DNA of 63,838 nucleotides, from contig NZ_JANKMS010000019.1 in the NCBI RefSeq assembly GCF_024649945.1, positions 1-63,838 on the forward strand, given 5' to 3'. Numbering within the stretch: position 1 is the first letter of the stretch; each line of letters begins with the position of its first letter. Source of the stretch: Flavobacterium panacis. Its GTDB lineage: Bacteria; Bacteroidota; Bacteroidia; Flavobacteriales; Flavobacteriaceae. A program made the translations under genes and the position numbers. The notes under the pieces were generated by a model, which did not search any database, was not told the origin of the DNA, and saw only the letters and a list, made by a program, of their open reading frames with translations. Shown piece after piece: positions 17,516 to 26,380 of the stretch.

Positions 17516-17947
17516 TTAGCTTTTTACTGGATCTGGTAAAACAGTACCTTTAATTGTAAGTACTTTTGTTGGTTGTCCTTCTGCGTTAGAAGTTACAGTT
17601 ACAGTTTTTGTAAAAGCACCAACTCTGTCAGTAGCATATTTTACACCAATAACACCTTTAGCTCCAGGAGCAATTGGTTCTTTTGGAGTAGTTGGAACAG
17701 TACATCCGCAAGATCCTTGAGTGTTAGTGATAATTAATGGTTTAGTTCCGTTGTTAACGAAAACGAATTCACGTTTACCATCAGCGTTGTGAGCGATAGT
17801 TCCGTAATCAATCGTTTCGGTTTCAAAAGCCATTCCAGCTCCTTCAACTTTAGCAACTTTAGTAGCTTTAGCTTTTTTAGTTGTTTGCGCATTAGAAGCC
17901 GTAATACCAGCTACAGCTAACATAGCGAATAAAATTATTTTTTTCAT
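17516..17947 (-). CDS. exported DUF1573 domain protein
   Basis: A 143-residue protein with a signal peptide (MKKIILFAMLAVAGITASNAQ) and one DUF1573 immunoglobulin-like beta-sandwich: FETETIDYGTIAHNADGKREFVFVNNGTKPLIITNTQGSCGCTVPTTPKEPI. The SCGCTV cysteine motif and the closing VTVTSNAEGQPTKVLTIKGTV strand are diagnostic. It is very common and often multicopy in Bacteroidota; the molecular role is not settled. It has its own promoter and terminator. Confidence 0.93.
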   Translation of the reverse strand: MKKIILFAMLAVAGITASNAQTTKKAKATKVAKVEGAGMAFETETIDYGTIAHNADGKREFVFVNNGTKPLIITNTQGSCGCTVPTTPKEPIAPGAKGVIGVKYATDRVGAFTKTVTVTSNAEGQPTKVLTIKGTVLPDPVKS

Positions 17948-17975
17948 CTTAGGGTCTTTTTTTTTAAATGATAAA

Positions 17976-18005
17976 CAAAGCTATGTAAAATTCTCCAACC
18001 ACAAA
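17976..18005 (-). promoter_or_regulatory. promoter of the DUF1573 gene
   Basis: On the minus strand TTTG (18005-18002), 18 bases and TAGCTTTG (17983-17976) match the Bacteroidota consensus, giving a leader of about 22 nt. Confidence 0.75.
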
Positions 18006-18106
18006 CTAAAAAAATCCTAAAAATATTTTAATTTTTGAAGTTTTCAATATGCCATTAAAAAATCATAAATTCGCTGTCTTAATTTTTTCATTTAAAACAT
18101 TACAAT

Positions 18107-20713
18107 TTGGCAGCTAAAGAGAAAGTGGTGAAGGAAACACCTTTAATGAAACAGTACAACGAGATCAAGGCTAAATATCCTGATGCATGTCTGCTTTTCA
18201 GAGTAGGAGATTTTTATGAAACCTTTGGAGAAGACGCCATTAGAGCTTCTAAAATTTTAGGAATAACATTAACTAAAAGAGGTGCAGGATCTGATACAGA
18301 AACAGCACTAGCAGGGTTTCCGCATCATTCTGTAAATACTTATTTGCCAAAATTGGTTAAGGCTGGACTTCGTGTAGCGATCTGTGATCAGCTTGAAGAT
18401 CCGAAAATGACAAAAACAATCGTTAAAAGAGGTGTAACAGAGCTTGTAACTCCTGGAGTTTCTTTAAACGATGAGGTTTTGCATTCAAAATCAAATAACT
18501 TTTTAGCATCAGTTTATTTTGCCAATAAAAATATCGGAATTTCCTTCTTGGATGTTTCGACTGGTGAGTTTTTAACAGCTCAAGGAAATGCAGAATACAT
18601 CGATAAATTATTGCAGAATTTTAATCCAAGTGAGGTTTTAGTTCCGAAACATAATAAGGGAGATTTTAAAACTGCTTTCGGAGAAGATTTTCATAGTTTT
18701 TATTTAGAAGATTGGATTTATAAAGAAGATTATGCTTTAGAGACATTGACAAAGCATTTTCAAACGAATTCATTAAAAGGATTTGGTGTTGAAGAGTTAA
18801 AAGAAGGAATTATTGCTTCGGGAGCGATTTTATATTATTTGTCCGAAACTCAGCATAATCGTGTGCAACATATCACGGCAATTCAGCGTATTGCAGAAGA
18901 TGCTTACGTTTGGATGGATCGTTTTACAATTCGAAACTTAGAATTATATCATAGTTATAATCCAAATGCAGTTACGCTTTTGGATGTTATTGATAAAACA
19001 CTTTCTCCAATGGGAGGGCGTTTGTTGAAACGTTGGTTAGCGTTGCCTTTAAAAGATGCTAACAAGGTAAAAAGCCGTCATGAGGTTGTAGCGTATTTAA
19101 AATCAAATCCTGAAATTCTGCATAACATTCAATATCAGATTAAACAGATTTCAGATTTAGAGCGTTTAATTTCTAAAATTGCTGCTGGAAAAGTTTCGCC
19201 AAGAGAAATTGTTTATTTAAAGGAATCTTTAGATGCTATTATTCCGATAAAAACTTTGGCACTCGAAAGTCCGCAAGAAGCAGTGAAAGTTATTGGAGAT
19301 AGCTTACACGCTTGTGATTTGCTTCGCGAAAAAATTAAAAATACTTTAAATCAGGATGCTCCTGTTGCGATTTCAAAAGGAAATGCAATTGCAAGCGGAA
19401 TCAGTGAAGAATTAGACGAGTTACGTGCTATTTCAACTTCAGGAAAAGAATTTTTAGAAGGAATTGAAAAAAGAGAATCAGAGAGAACAGGGATTTCTTC
19501 ATTGAAAATCTCTTTTAATAATGTTTTCGGATATTACATCGAAGTTAGAAATACACATAAAGATAAAGTTCCAGAAGAATGGATTCGTAAGCAAACTTTG
19601 GTAAATGCAGAGCGTTATATTACTGAAGAATTAAAAGAATACGAAACCAAAATTTTAGGAGCAGAAGAAAAAATCTATAAAATAGAAAGTGAGCTTTTCG
19701 AGCAGTTAGTAGCATGGATTTCTACTTATATCAAACCTGTTCAAATGAATGCTTATTTGGTGGCGCAGTTAGACTGTTTGTGCTCTTTTACACAAATGGC
19801 TGTTGAAAATCAATATGTATGTCCTGAAATTGATGAGACATTTGAATTGGATATCAAAAACGGAAGACACCCTGTAATTGAAAAACAATTGCCTGTTGGG
19901 ACTCCTTATATTGCCAATGATGTTTTCTTGGACAGAGAAACGCAGCAAATCATTATGATTACCGGACCTAACATGTCGGGTAAGTCTGCAATTTTAAGAC
20001 AAACGGCTTTAATTGTGCTTTTGACTCAAATGGGAAGTTTTGTTCCTGCTGATAGTGTTAGAATGGGAATTGTGGACAAGATTTTTACGAGAGTAGGAGC
20101 TTCAGATAATATTTCGATGGGTGAATCTACTTTTATGGTTGAAATGAATGAAACGGCTTCGATCTTGAATAATATTTCCGATAGAAGTTTGGTGTTGTTG
20201 GATGAAATTGGAAGAGGAACTAGTACGTATGACGGAATCTCGATTGCTTGGGCAATTGCTGAGTTTTTACATGAACATCCAGGAAGAGCAAAAACGCTTT
20301 TTGCAACGCATTATCATGAGTTGAATGAGATGACAGAATCGATGCCGAGAATTCAGAATTTTAATGTGGCTGTAAAAGAGCTTAAGGATACTGTTTTATT
20401 TGTTAGAAAACTGGTAAAAGGAGGAAGTGCGCATAGTTTCGGAATTCACGTGGCAAAAATGGCTGGAATGCCACAATTGGTTATTTCAAAAGCGCAAAAG
20501 CTTTTAAAGAAATTAGAGAAGAATCATTCAAGCGATGCTTTGAACGGAATAAAAGCGGCAAATGATGAAATGCAGATGAGTTTCTTTAATTTAGATGATC
20601 CTTTGTTGGAAGAGATAAAAGAAGAGATTTTAAATCTCGATATTAATGCGATTACACCAGTAGAAGCTTTGATGAAGCTGAATGAGATCAAAAGAATGCT
20701 GGTTAAAAAATAA
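18107..20713 (+). CDS. mutS: DNA mismatch repair ATPase MutS
   Basis: It recognises mismatches and starts repair. The 868-residue protein is full length for MutS. The mismatch-binding domain contains the Phe-x-Glu motif in LLFRVGDFYETFGEDA (about 29-44), followed by the connector, lever and clamp domains. The ATPase has Walker A GPNMSGKS at 620-627, Walker B LVLLDEIGRGTSTYDG near 697-712, and the ATHYHEL motif. The best start is a TTG at 18107 (MAAKEKVVKETPLMKQYNEI); no in-frame ATG lies upstream, and the next ATG would remove conserved residues. It is followed by two tRNA genes with their own promoter. Confidence 0.97.
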   Translation: MAAKEKVVKETPLMKQYNEIKAKYPDACLLFRVGDFYETFGEDAIRASKILGITLTKRGAGSDTETALAGFPHHSVNTYLPKLVKAGLRVAICDQLEDPKMTKTIVKRGVTELVTPGVSLNDEVLHSKSNNFLASVYFANKNIGISFLDVSTGEFLTAQGNAEYIDKLLQNFNPSEVLVPKHNKGDFKTAFGEDFHSFYLEDWIYKEDYALETLTKHFQTNSLKGFGVEELKEGIIASGAILYYLSETQHNRVQHITAIQRIAEDAYVWMDRFTIRNLELYHSYNPNAVTLLDVIDKTLSPMGGRLLKRWLALPLKDANKVKSRHEVVAYLKSNPEILHNIQYQIKQISDLERLISKIAAGKVSPREIVYLKESLDAIIPIKTLALESPQEAVKVIGDSLHACDLLREKIKNTLNQDAPVAISKGNAIASGISEELDELRAISTSGKEFLEGIEKRESERTGISSLKISFNNVFGYYIEVRNTHKDKVPEEWIRKQTLVNAERYITEELKEYETKILGAEEKIYKIESELFEQLVAWISTYIKPVQMNAYLVAQLDCLCSFTQMAVENQYVCPEIDETFELDIKNGRHPVIEKQLPVGTPYIANDVFLDRETQQIIMITGPNMSGKSAILRQTALIVLLTQMGSFVPADSVRMGIVDKIFTRVGASDNISMGESTFMVEMNETASILNNISDRSLVLLDEIGRGTSTYDGISIAWAIAEFLHEHPGRAKTLFATHYHELNEMTESMPRIQNFNVAVKELKDTVLFVRKLVKGGSAHSFGIHVAKMAGMPQLVISKAQKLLKKLEKNHSSDALNGIKAANDEMQMSFFNLDDPLLEEIKEEILNLDINAITPVEALMKLNEIKRMLVKK

Positions 20714-20790
20714 AATCTAAAAAATTTCAATTTTAAAGTTTAGGTTATCAGAATGTTATAAAATAAGTGGATTTTTTTTTAGAAAAACGC

Positions 20791-20820
20791 TTGTGTAATT
20801 GAATAAATGTCCTAAATTTG
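20791..20820 (+). promoter_or_regulatory. promoter of the tRNA-Gly/tRNA-Leu unit
   Basis: TTG at 20791-20793, 19 bases, then TAAATTTG at 20813-20820. Transcription should start near 20827, giving a leader of about 48 nt that contains the inverted words AATACG / AAGTATT before the tRNA. Confidence 0.8.
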
Positions 20821-20874
20821 CACTCGCAATACGAAACAAATCAAGTATTGCAGGTTCTTAATAAAATTTGAAAT

Positions 20875-20947
20875 GCGAAAATAGCTCAGTTGGTAGAGCG
20901 CGACCTTGCCAAGGTCGAGGTCGCGGGTTCGAGCCCCGTTTTTCGCT
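20875..20947 (+). tRNA. tRNA-Gly (anticodon GCC)
   Basis: A complete cloverleaf of 73 nt: acceptor GCGAAAA / TTTTCGC with discriminator T, D arm AGCTCAGTTGGTAGAGC, anticodon stem-loop CGACC-TTGCCAA-GGTCG with anticodon GCC, and T arm GCGGGTTCGAGCCCCG. No CCA is encoded. It is the first gene of a two-tRNA unit, 13 bp before tRNA-Leu. Confidence 0.97.
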
Positions 20948-20960
20948 CAAAACCATATAA

Positions 20961-21048
20961 TGCTCGGATGGTGAAATAGGTAGACACGCTGGACTTAAAA
21001 TCCAGTGAACAGCAATGTTCGTGCGGGTTCAAGTCCCGCTCTGAGTAC
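20961..21048 (+). tRNA. tRNA-Leu (anticodon UAA)
   Basis: An 88-nt class II tRNA. The acceptor TGCTCGG / CTGAGTA pairs over 7 bp with two G-U pairs. The D arm is GGTGAAATAGGTAGACACG, the anticodon stem-loop is CTGGA-CTTAAAA-TCCAG with anticodon TAA, the long variable arm is AACAGCAATGTTC, and the T arm is GCGGGTTCAAGTCCCGC. No CCA is encoded. Confidence 0.97.
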
Positions 21049-21081
21049 TAAAGCCTCTTCTTTTGAAGAGGCTTTTTTTAT
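21049..21081 (+). terminator. terminator of the tRNA unit
   Basis: AAAGCCTCTTC / GAAGAGGCTTTTTTT starts one base after the tRNA-Leu discriminator base. Confidence 0.93.
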
Positions 21082-21191
21082 TTGCAAACTTGCAGTTAAT
21101 AAATTTAGGTAGTAAATTTATTAGTGGAACCAGAAATCTAGGGGTTTCAAAAACAATCTAAAATCAATAATCTAAAATCTAAAATTTATAA

Positions 21192-21575
21192 ATGGGTGCT
21201 TTTGTAATTAGCAAGCGATTTAATGATGAATATAAATTTACTTTTACTTCGCGAAGAGGTAAAGTTATTTTTACGAGTTTGAGTTATGAATTGAGGTTTG
21301 AGTGTGAAGAGGATATTGAGAAGTTTAAAGCGAATATTGATCTTTCTAAGTTTTTGAAATTTAAAGGTTCAGGAGGGAAGTATTTTTTTAAATTGATGCT
21401 TGGGGATCTTCATTTTGCTACAAGTCGAAAATATAGTACGGAATTGCTTTTGCAGAAGGGGATAAAAGAAATTGTGACATATGCTTCTCGGTCTGAGATT
21501 TTGGATTTTTCTTCGAGTGAATCAATTTTTGGGGATGAGGAAACTGAAGAAGAGTTGGAGGAAGCGGCAGAATAA
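21192..21575 (+). CDS. DUF1508 (YegP-like) domain protein
   Basis: A 127-residue protein starting MGAFVISKRFNDEYKFTFTSRRGKVIFTS, the flavobacterial form of the DUF1508/YegP alpha-beta fold. It has a second half GGKYFFKLMLGDLHFATSRKYSTELLLQKGIKEI that repeats the same GKxxF...LxFATSRxYxT pattern. The C-terminal 20 residues are strongly acidic (GDEETEEELEEAAE) and probably disordered. Function is unknown. It is flanked by terminators on both sides, so it is a single-gene unit. Confidence 0.85.
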   Translation: MGAFVISKRFNDEYKFTFTSRRGKVIFTSLSYELRFECEEDIEKFKANIDLSKFLKFKGSGGKYFFKLMLGDLHFATSRKYSTELLLQKGIKEIVTYASRSEILDFSSSESIFGDEETEEELEEAAE

Positions 21576-21610
21576 AAAAAGCGTTTGTAAATTACAGACG
21601 CTTTTTTTAT
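21574..21610 (+). terminator. terminator after the DUF1508 gene
   Basis: AAAAAAAGCGTTTGTA / TACAGACGCTTTTTTT hairpin immediately after the stop codon. Confidence 0.9.
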
Positions 21611-21640
21611 GAAGTGGATTAATTTGTAAAAATTAATCAT

Positions 21641-21668
21641 AAAAAAAAACCATCTCTAAGATGGTTTT
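21641..21668. terminator. terminator after the heptad-repeat lipoprotein gene
   Basis: AAAACCATCT / AGATGGTTTT with a long A run on the plus strand gives a strong U-tract for the minus-strand lipoprotein gene 25 bp away. Confidence 0.88.
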
Positions 21669-21693
21669 AAAAATTTTAGAACTTAGGTTCTAA

Positions 21694-21909
21694 TTATTTT
21701 TTTACTTCTTCTACTTTAGCAGCAGCTGAATCAACTTTAGCAGCAGCAGAATCAACAGTTGCAGCAGCTGAATCAACAACAGCAGCAGCAGAATCAACAG
21801 TTACAGCAGTAGAATCTACAGCAGCTTCTGTAGCAGCAGCGTCAGCTTTTTTACAAGATACAACAGTTAAAACAGCAACAACAGCTAAACTTAAAAATAC
21901 TTTTTTCAT
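21694..21909 (-). CDS. small Ala/Val-rich repeat lipoprotein
   Basis: A 71-residue protein with a lipoprotein signal peptide: hydrophobic 4-17, then VVSC with the acylated cysteine C19. The mature part is almost entirely a degenerate seven-residue repeat of the form VDSAAAx (STAVTVDSAAAVVDSAAATV), about five copies, ending VEEVKK. The 21-base DNA repeats give it a strongly biased sequence. An amphipathic helix or coiled coil similar in idea to Lpp is plausible, but no function is known. A -7 box TATCTTTG (21954-21947, minus) lies about 40 bp upstream, and it has its own terminator. Confidence 0.85.
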   Translation of the reverse strand: MKKVFLSLAVVAVLTVVSCKKADAAATEAAVDSTAVTVDSAAAVVDSAAATVDSAAAKVDSAAAKVEEVKK

Positions 21910-22257
21910 CTTACTTTATTATAAAAGGTTAATTATTAATTCGTGGCAAAGATATAAATTTTTTAATATGTAAAATATTTTTTCACTTTTTTTTTAAAAT
22001 ATTTTCCTTGCTCACGATTATCTTAGTTATCAAATAATATGCCAAATTAGAAAAAATAATTGGTATTATTGTATGTTTTGTTAAATTTATTTTTTGTTGA
22101 AAATTCTATCGGTGTTTTCGGCTTTTTGGTTGGTTTGTTGTAGTTTATTTTGTTTTTTAATGATTATTGTCTTTTAAGCGGTGTGAGGAAAAATGATTTT
22201 AATCGGTTTAATTATCATAAAAAAAGTGGAGACAGATTGTTTTTATGCTTGAAAGGG
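21910..22257. other. gene-free stretch between the lipoprotein gene and waaA
   Basis: 348 bp, very AT-rich. It contains the -7 box of the lipoprotein gene at 21947-21954. The remainder (22010-22240) has T- and G-rich runs on the plus strand and no ORF, hairpin or repeat that I can support. No terminator is seen for waaA. Confidence 0.6.
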
Positions 22258-23487
22258 TTAAAAAATGTTTTTCAAAATAGTTTCAGTTGCTCCTTTATTG
22301 TTTTGAATGAATGATCTGCAGATCTCACTTTTTTCTGTAAATAGTAAGTTATCAGATAATAATCGGTCAAAAATCACTTTTAATTCATTACTATTTGAGA
22401 TAACGGTACATCCTTTTAGTGCTACGAGTGACACTGCTTCAGCAAAATTGGAATAATTTGGGCCAATTACTATCGGAATTCCAAATGTAGCAGGTTCCAA
22501 GATATTGTGAATTCCAGGATTTCCAAATCCGCCGCCCACATATGCGATTGTTCCATAACTGTAGATCTTTGTTAGAATTCCAACAGTATCAATTATGAAT
22601 ACATTATAATGAGATAAATCTTTATTTTCTTTTTCGGAAAACAAAACCGTTGATTTTGTAATCTGGGATTTAAGATTGGAAATCTGATCAGCTTTAATAT
22701 TGTGTGGTGCAATAATGAATTTTACATCTTCTGGTGCTTGATTTATATATTCGGCAATCAAAACCTCGTCTTTTGGCCACGAGCTCCCAATTACAATAGT
22801 CTGCTGATTGTTTTTGAAGTTTTTGATATAATCAAGAGAATTGTCTCTTGCTAAAATTGTAGCAACTCTGTCAAAACGGGTGTCGCCAGAAACAATTACA
22901 TTCTTAAAGCCAATGGATTCAATTTTTTCTTTTGAGCTTTCATTCTGAACAAAAAAGTAAGTAAAAGCTTTTAAGGCGTTTCTGTAAAATCCTCCATACC
23001 ATTTAAAAAACATTTGATTGTCTCTGAAAATTCCAGAAATCAGGTAAGTTGGTGTTTTGCTTTTTTCTAATTCCTTTAAATAATTTAGCCAGAATTCGTA
23101 TTTGATGAAAAATGCAAATTCAGGATGAACTAATTTTAAAAATCGTTTAGCATTGCTTTTTGTGTCAAGAGGAAGATAGATGGTAACATCTGCAACTGTG
23201 TTATTTTTACGCACTTCGTATCCAGATGGGGAAAAAAAGGATACAATGATTTTATGTGAAGGGTATTTTTCTTTGATTTTTTCGATAACAGGTAAGCCTT
23301 GTTCGTATTCTCCTAATGAAGCGGAGTGAAACCAAATGGTTTTGTCGTCTACTTTGATTTTTTCTTCTAAGAGTGAAAATACATTTTTGCGACCGTTAAC
23401 AAAAAGCTTAATTTTCGGACTAAATAGCGCTATGATTTTTAAGAAAAATCCTGCGATGTATATGATTAAATTGTATAAAAAAAGCAT
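22258..23487 (-). CDS. waaA: 3-deoxy-D-manno-octulosonic acid transferase
   Basis: It transfers Kdo from CMP-Kdo to lipid A precursors at the inner membrane. The 409-residue length and motifs fit: an N-terminal membrane-associated segment (about 1-25), IWFHSASLGEYEQGLPVIEKIKEKYP (about 51-76), the central STKSN-type region YLPLDTKSNAKRF, LISGIFRDNQMFFKWYGGFYRNAL, and the C-terminal nucleotide-binding motif IAYVGGGFGNPGIHNILEPATFGIPIVIGPNYSNFAEA (about 315-352). It is divergent from the DegT aminotransferase gene, and both are envelope genes. Confidence 0.94.
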   Translation of the reverse strand: MLFLYNLIIYIAGFFLKIIALFSPKIKLFVNGRKNVFSLLEEKIKVDDKTIWFHSASLGEYEQGLPVIEKIKEKYPSHKIIVSFFSPSGYEVRKNNTVADVTIYLPLDTKSNAKRFLKLVHPEFAFFIKYEFWLNYLKELEKSKTPTYLISGIFRDNQMFFKWYGGFYRNALKAFTYFFVQNESSKEKIESIGFKNVIVSGDTRFDRVATILARDNSLDYIKNFKNNQQTIVIGSSWPKDEVLIAEYINQAPEDVKFIIAPHNIKADQISNLKSQITKSTVLFSEKENKDLSHYNVFIIDTVGILTKIYSYGTIAYVGGGFGNPGIHNILEPATFGIPIVIGPNYSNFAEAVSLVALKGCTVISNSNELKVIFDRLLSDNLLFTEKSEICRSFIQNNKGATETILKNIF

Positions 23488-23531
23488 GTAATAATTTTTG
23501 TGGCTAAATTACATTTCTTTCGACTATTTTC

Positions 23532-23562
23532 ATTGGTTTGAAGCTATTAATAACTATTTTTG
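23532..23562 (+). promoter_or_regulatory. promoter of the DegT-NTF2-galE unit
   Basis: TTG at 23533-23535, 19 bases, then TATTTTTG at 23555-23562, about 60 bp before the first ATG. Confidence 0.68.
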
Positions 23563-23623
23563 TTCCTCCTTTTAGAGATTTCTGTCTGAAATAGAGTCTT
23601 TAATTTTTAAACATTATTCAAAA

Positions 23624-24757
23624 ATGAAAAAAATACAAATGGTTGACTTAAAAAGTCAATACGAAAAAATAAAATCTACTGTAGACGCTTCTATTCAAGA
23701 AGTTTTAGATACTAATACTTATATTAACGGACCTTTAGTTCATCAGTTTCAAAAAAATCTTGAAGATTATTTAGGAGCAAAACATGTAATTCCTTGTGCA
23801 AACGGTACAGATGCTTTACAGATTGCCATGATGGGATTGGATTTGAAACCGGGTGACGAAGTTATTACTGCCGATTTTACTTTTGCGGCTACTGTTGAGG
23901 TTATTGCTTTGTTGCAATTGACTCCGGTTTTAGTTGATGTTGATATGGTAAACATGAATATCGATATTGAAGCAGTTAAAAAAGCAATCACGCCAAAAAC
24001 AAAAGCAATTGTTCCTGTGCATTTATTTGGTCGCGCTGCTAATATGGATGCGATTATGGAAATTGCAGTAGAACATAATTTGTATGTAATTGAAGATAAT
24101 GCACAGGCAATAGGAGCTGATTATATTTCTAAATCTGGAACAAAATCAAAAGTAGGAACAATTGGTCATGTTGCGGCAACTTCTTTTTTTCCATCTAAAA
24201 ATTTAGGTTGTTACGGAGATGGAGGAGCGATTTTTACTAATGATGATAAATTAGCACACATTATCCGCGGAATTGTAAATCACGGAATGTATGAGCGTTA
24301 CCATCATGATGTTGTAGGAGTAAATTCTCGTTTAGATAGTATTCAAGCTGGAGTTTTAAATGCAAAATTACCTTTGCTTGATGAGTATAACCAAGCTCGT
24401 CGTTTAGCAGCTACAAAATATAATGCTGCTTTTGCTGGAAATAAACACATCATCACTCCTGATTTTGATGCAAATCAGAATGATCATGTTTTTCATCAAT
24501 ATGTGTTAAGAATTTTAGATGCAGATAGAAATGCTTTAATGCAGCATTTATTGGATAAAGGAATTCCATGTGCGATTTATTATCCAATTCCGCTTCACTC
24601 TCAAAAAGCTTATTTAGATCCTCGCTATAAAGAAGAGCAATTTCCGGTTACGAATCAATTAGTTCAGGAAGTAATTGCTCTACCGATGCACACTGAGCTT
24701 GATGACGAGCAGATTAAATTTATAACCGATTCTGTTTTAGAATTTCTAAACCAATAA
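23624..24757 (+). CDS. DegT/DnrJ/EryC1/StrS family aminotransferase
   Basis: A PLP-dependent sugar aminotransferase of 377 residues that would aminate a nucleotide-linked keto sugar for surface glycan or LPS synthesis. The fold is complete: PCANGTDALQIAMMGL (57-72), the PLP-ring contact VIEDNAQAIGA (155-165), the Schiff-base lysine K192 in TSFFPSKNLGCYGDGGA, and the C-terminal CAIYYPIPLHSQKAY motif. The product sugar cannot be told. It is followed at 2 bp by an NTF2-like gene and then galE, which suggests one operon; the shared sugar context supports a glycan role. Confidence 0.93.
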   Translation: MKKIQMVDLKSQYEKIKSTVDASIQEVLDTNTYINGPLVHQFQKNLEDYLGAKHVIPCANGTDALQIAMMGLDLKPGDEVITADFTFAATVEVIALLQLTPVLVDVDMVNMNIDIEAVKKAITPKTKAIVPVHLFGRAANMDAIMEIAVEHNLYVIEDNAQAIGADYISKSGTKSKVGTIGHVAATSFFPSKNLGCYGDGGAIFTNDDKLAHIIRGIVNHGMYERYHHDVVGVNSRLDSIQAGVLNAKLPLLDEYNQARRLAATKYNAAFAGNKHIITPDFDANQNDHVFHQYVLRILDADRNALMQHLLDKGIPCAIYYPIPLHSQKAYLDPRYKEEQFPVTNQLVQEVIALPMHTELDDEQIKFITDSVLEFLNQ

Positions 24758-24759
24758 AT

Positions 24760-25200
24760 ATGAGAAGAGCTAGTCTTTTAATTTTGATAATTCTTGTTCA
24801 GTTTTCAGTTTTTGCTCAAAAAACGAATTCTAAAGAAGAAAATGCTGTTGCCGGTCAGGTAGAGATTTTACGTCAAGCGATGATTGATGCTGACGGTGCA
24901 AAATTAAAAGCGCTAACTTCGGATAAGTTGAATTATGTCCATTCAAATGGCAATTTTCAAAATCAAACAGAATTTGTTGAAGGAATAGTTAGTGGAAAAT
25001 CAGATTTTGTATCTATTGATTTTCAGAATCAGACTATAACTGTTCAGAATGATGTTGCTATAGTTAGACATGTTTTGTCTGCTCATACCAAAGACGATGG
25101 AATAGATAGAGATATTAAAATAGGTATAATGCTTGTTTGGCAAAAACAGAAAAATAAATGGATTCTAATTGCAAGACAAGCCTATAAATTAACTACATAA
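24760..25200 (+). CDS. exported NTF2-like (DUF4440-type) protein
   Basis: A 146-residue protein with a signal peptide (MRRASLLILIILVQFSVFAQ) and a single NTF2-like cone fold: AVAGQVEILRQAMIDADGAKLKALTSDKLNYVHSNG, then VEGIVSGKSDFVSIDFQNQTI and a C-terminal KIGIMLVWQKQKNKWILIARQAYKL strand pair, the usual ending of SnoaL/DUF4440 proteins. Ligand or enzymatic activity is unknown. It is packed between the DegT aminotransferase (2 bp) and galE (12 bp), so it is co-transcribed with sugar genes. Confidence 0.87.
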   Translation: MRRASLLILIILVQFSVFAQKTNSKEENAVAGQVEILRQAMIDADGAKLKALTSDKLNYVHSNGNFQNQTEFVEGIVSGKSDFVSIDFQNQTITVQNDVAIVRHVLSAHTKDDGIDRDIKIGIMLVWQKQKNKWILIARQAYKLTT

Positions 25201-25212
25201 AATAACCACAAA

Positions 25213-26226
25213 ATGAAAGTATTAGTAACAGGAGGATTAGGATTTATAGGTTCTCACACGGTAGTCGAATTGCAAAACGAAGGCTTTGAAGTTGTGATAA
25301 TCGATAATCTTTCAAATTCCTCGGAAGATGTTTTAAAAGGAATTACAGCAATAACAGGAAAAACGCCTTTATTCGAAAAATTAGATTTAAGAGAAAAAAG
25401 TGCGGTTAAAGATTTTTTTAAAAAACACAATGATGTTACGGGAGTGATTCATTTTGCGGCTTCAAAAGCAGTGGGAGAAAGTGTTGAACAGCCTTTGTTG
25501 TATTATGAAAACAATATCAATAGTTTAGTATATCTTTTGCAAGAATTACAACAAAAACCTGAAGCAAGTTTTATTTTCAGTTCTTCTTGTACAGTTTATG
25601 GTCAGGCTGAAAAAATGCCAATTACAGAAGATGCTCCAGTTCAGGTAGCAATGTCTCCTTATGGGAATACGAAGCAAATTGGAGAGGAGATAATTACAGA
25701 TACAGCTAAAGTGACAAATATTAGTGCTATTTTATTGCGTTATTTTAATCCGGTTGGAGCGCACGAATCTGCTCAGATTGGAGAATTGCCTTTAGGAGTT
25801 CCTCAAAATTTAGTGCCTTTTATTACGCAAACAGGAATGGGATTGCGTCAGGAGTTATCTGTTTTTGGAAATGATTATCCAACATCAGATGGAACTGCAG
25901 TTCGTGATTATATTCATGTTGTGGATTTAGCAAAAGCGCACGTAATTGCTTTACAACGTTTGTTAAACAAAAAGAATTTGGCAAAAGTAGAAACTTTCAA
26001 TTTGGGAACAGGAAAAGGAAGTTCTGTTTTGGAAGTGATTCATAGTTTTGAAAAAGTGAGTGATAAAAAATTGCCATACAAAATTATGCCTCGCCGTGAA
26101 GGTGATGTTACTGAAGCTTTTGCCAATACAGATAAAGCAAATAATGTTTTAGGCTGGAAATCAGAATTAAGTTTAGATGAAGCAATGGCAAGTGCTTGGA
26201 AATGGGAACAGAAAGTTCGTTCTTAA
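25213..26226 (+). CDS. galE: UDP-glucose 4-epimerase
   Basis: An extended short-chain dehydrogenase of 337 residues that interconverts UDP-glucose and UDP-galactose. The NAD-binding motif is GGLGFIGSH at 7-15. The active-site triad is S124 (FSSSCTVYG), Y150 and K154 (YGNTK). ALLRYFNPVGAHESAQIGE and DYIHVVDLAKAHV are GalE-specific. It ends the DegT-NTF2-galE unit, which feeds galactose-containing surface polysaccharides, and is followed by a hairpin and a strong terminator. Confidence 0.96.
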   Translation: MKVLVTGGLGFIGSHTVVELQNEGFEVVIIDNLSNSSEDVLKGITAITGKTPLFEKLDLREKSAVKDFFKKHNDVTGVIHFAASKAVGESVEQPLLYYENNINSLVYLLQELQQKPEASFIFSSSCTVYGQAEKMPITEDAPVQVAMSPYGNTKQIGEEIITDTAKVTNISAILLRYFNPVGAHESAQIGELPLGVPQNLVPFITQTGMGLRQELSVFGNDYPTSDGTAVRDYIHVVDLAKAHVIALQRLLNKKNLAKVETFNLGTGKGSSVLEVIHSFEKVSDKKLPYKIMPRREGDVTEAFANTDKANNVLGWKSELSLDEAMASAWKWEQKVRS

Positions 26227-26248
26227 TTTAGGTTTCAGTCATAGTGAC

Positions 26249-26265
26249 TCCTGATAGCATCAGGA
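26249..26265. repeat. small palindrome TCCTGATAGCATCAGGA
   Basis: A perfect 6-bp-arm hairpin just after galE. A sister with the core GATAGC(T)ATC lies at 26951-26968, on the other side of the toxin-antitoxin pair, so the pair is bracketed by the same small palindrome. Confidence 0.7.
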
Positions 26266-26286
26266 TTGCTTTTTATATAAATAACA

Positions 26287-26325
26287 TAATCCCAAATAAT
26301 CTATATGGATTGTTTGGGATTTTTA
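26287..26325 (+). terminator. terminator after galE
   Basis: AATCCCAAATAATC / GATTGTTTGGGATT, followed by TTTATTTT. Confidence 0.88.
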
Positions 26326-26380
26326 TTTTGAATACATTTATTTTATAAATTTGTAAGATAAAAATGTAGGAATTTTAAAC

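Noticed and set aside
20714..20790. Terminator between mutS and the tRNAs
   Set aside because: The sequence is AT-rich but I could find no hairpin followed by a T-run, so I did not call one.
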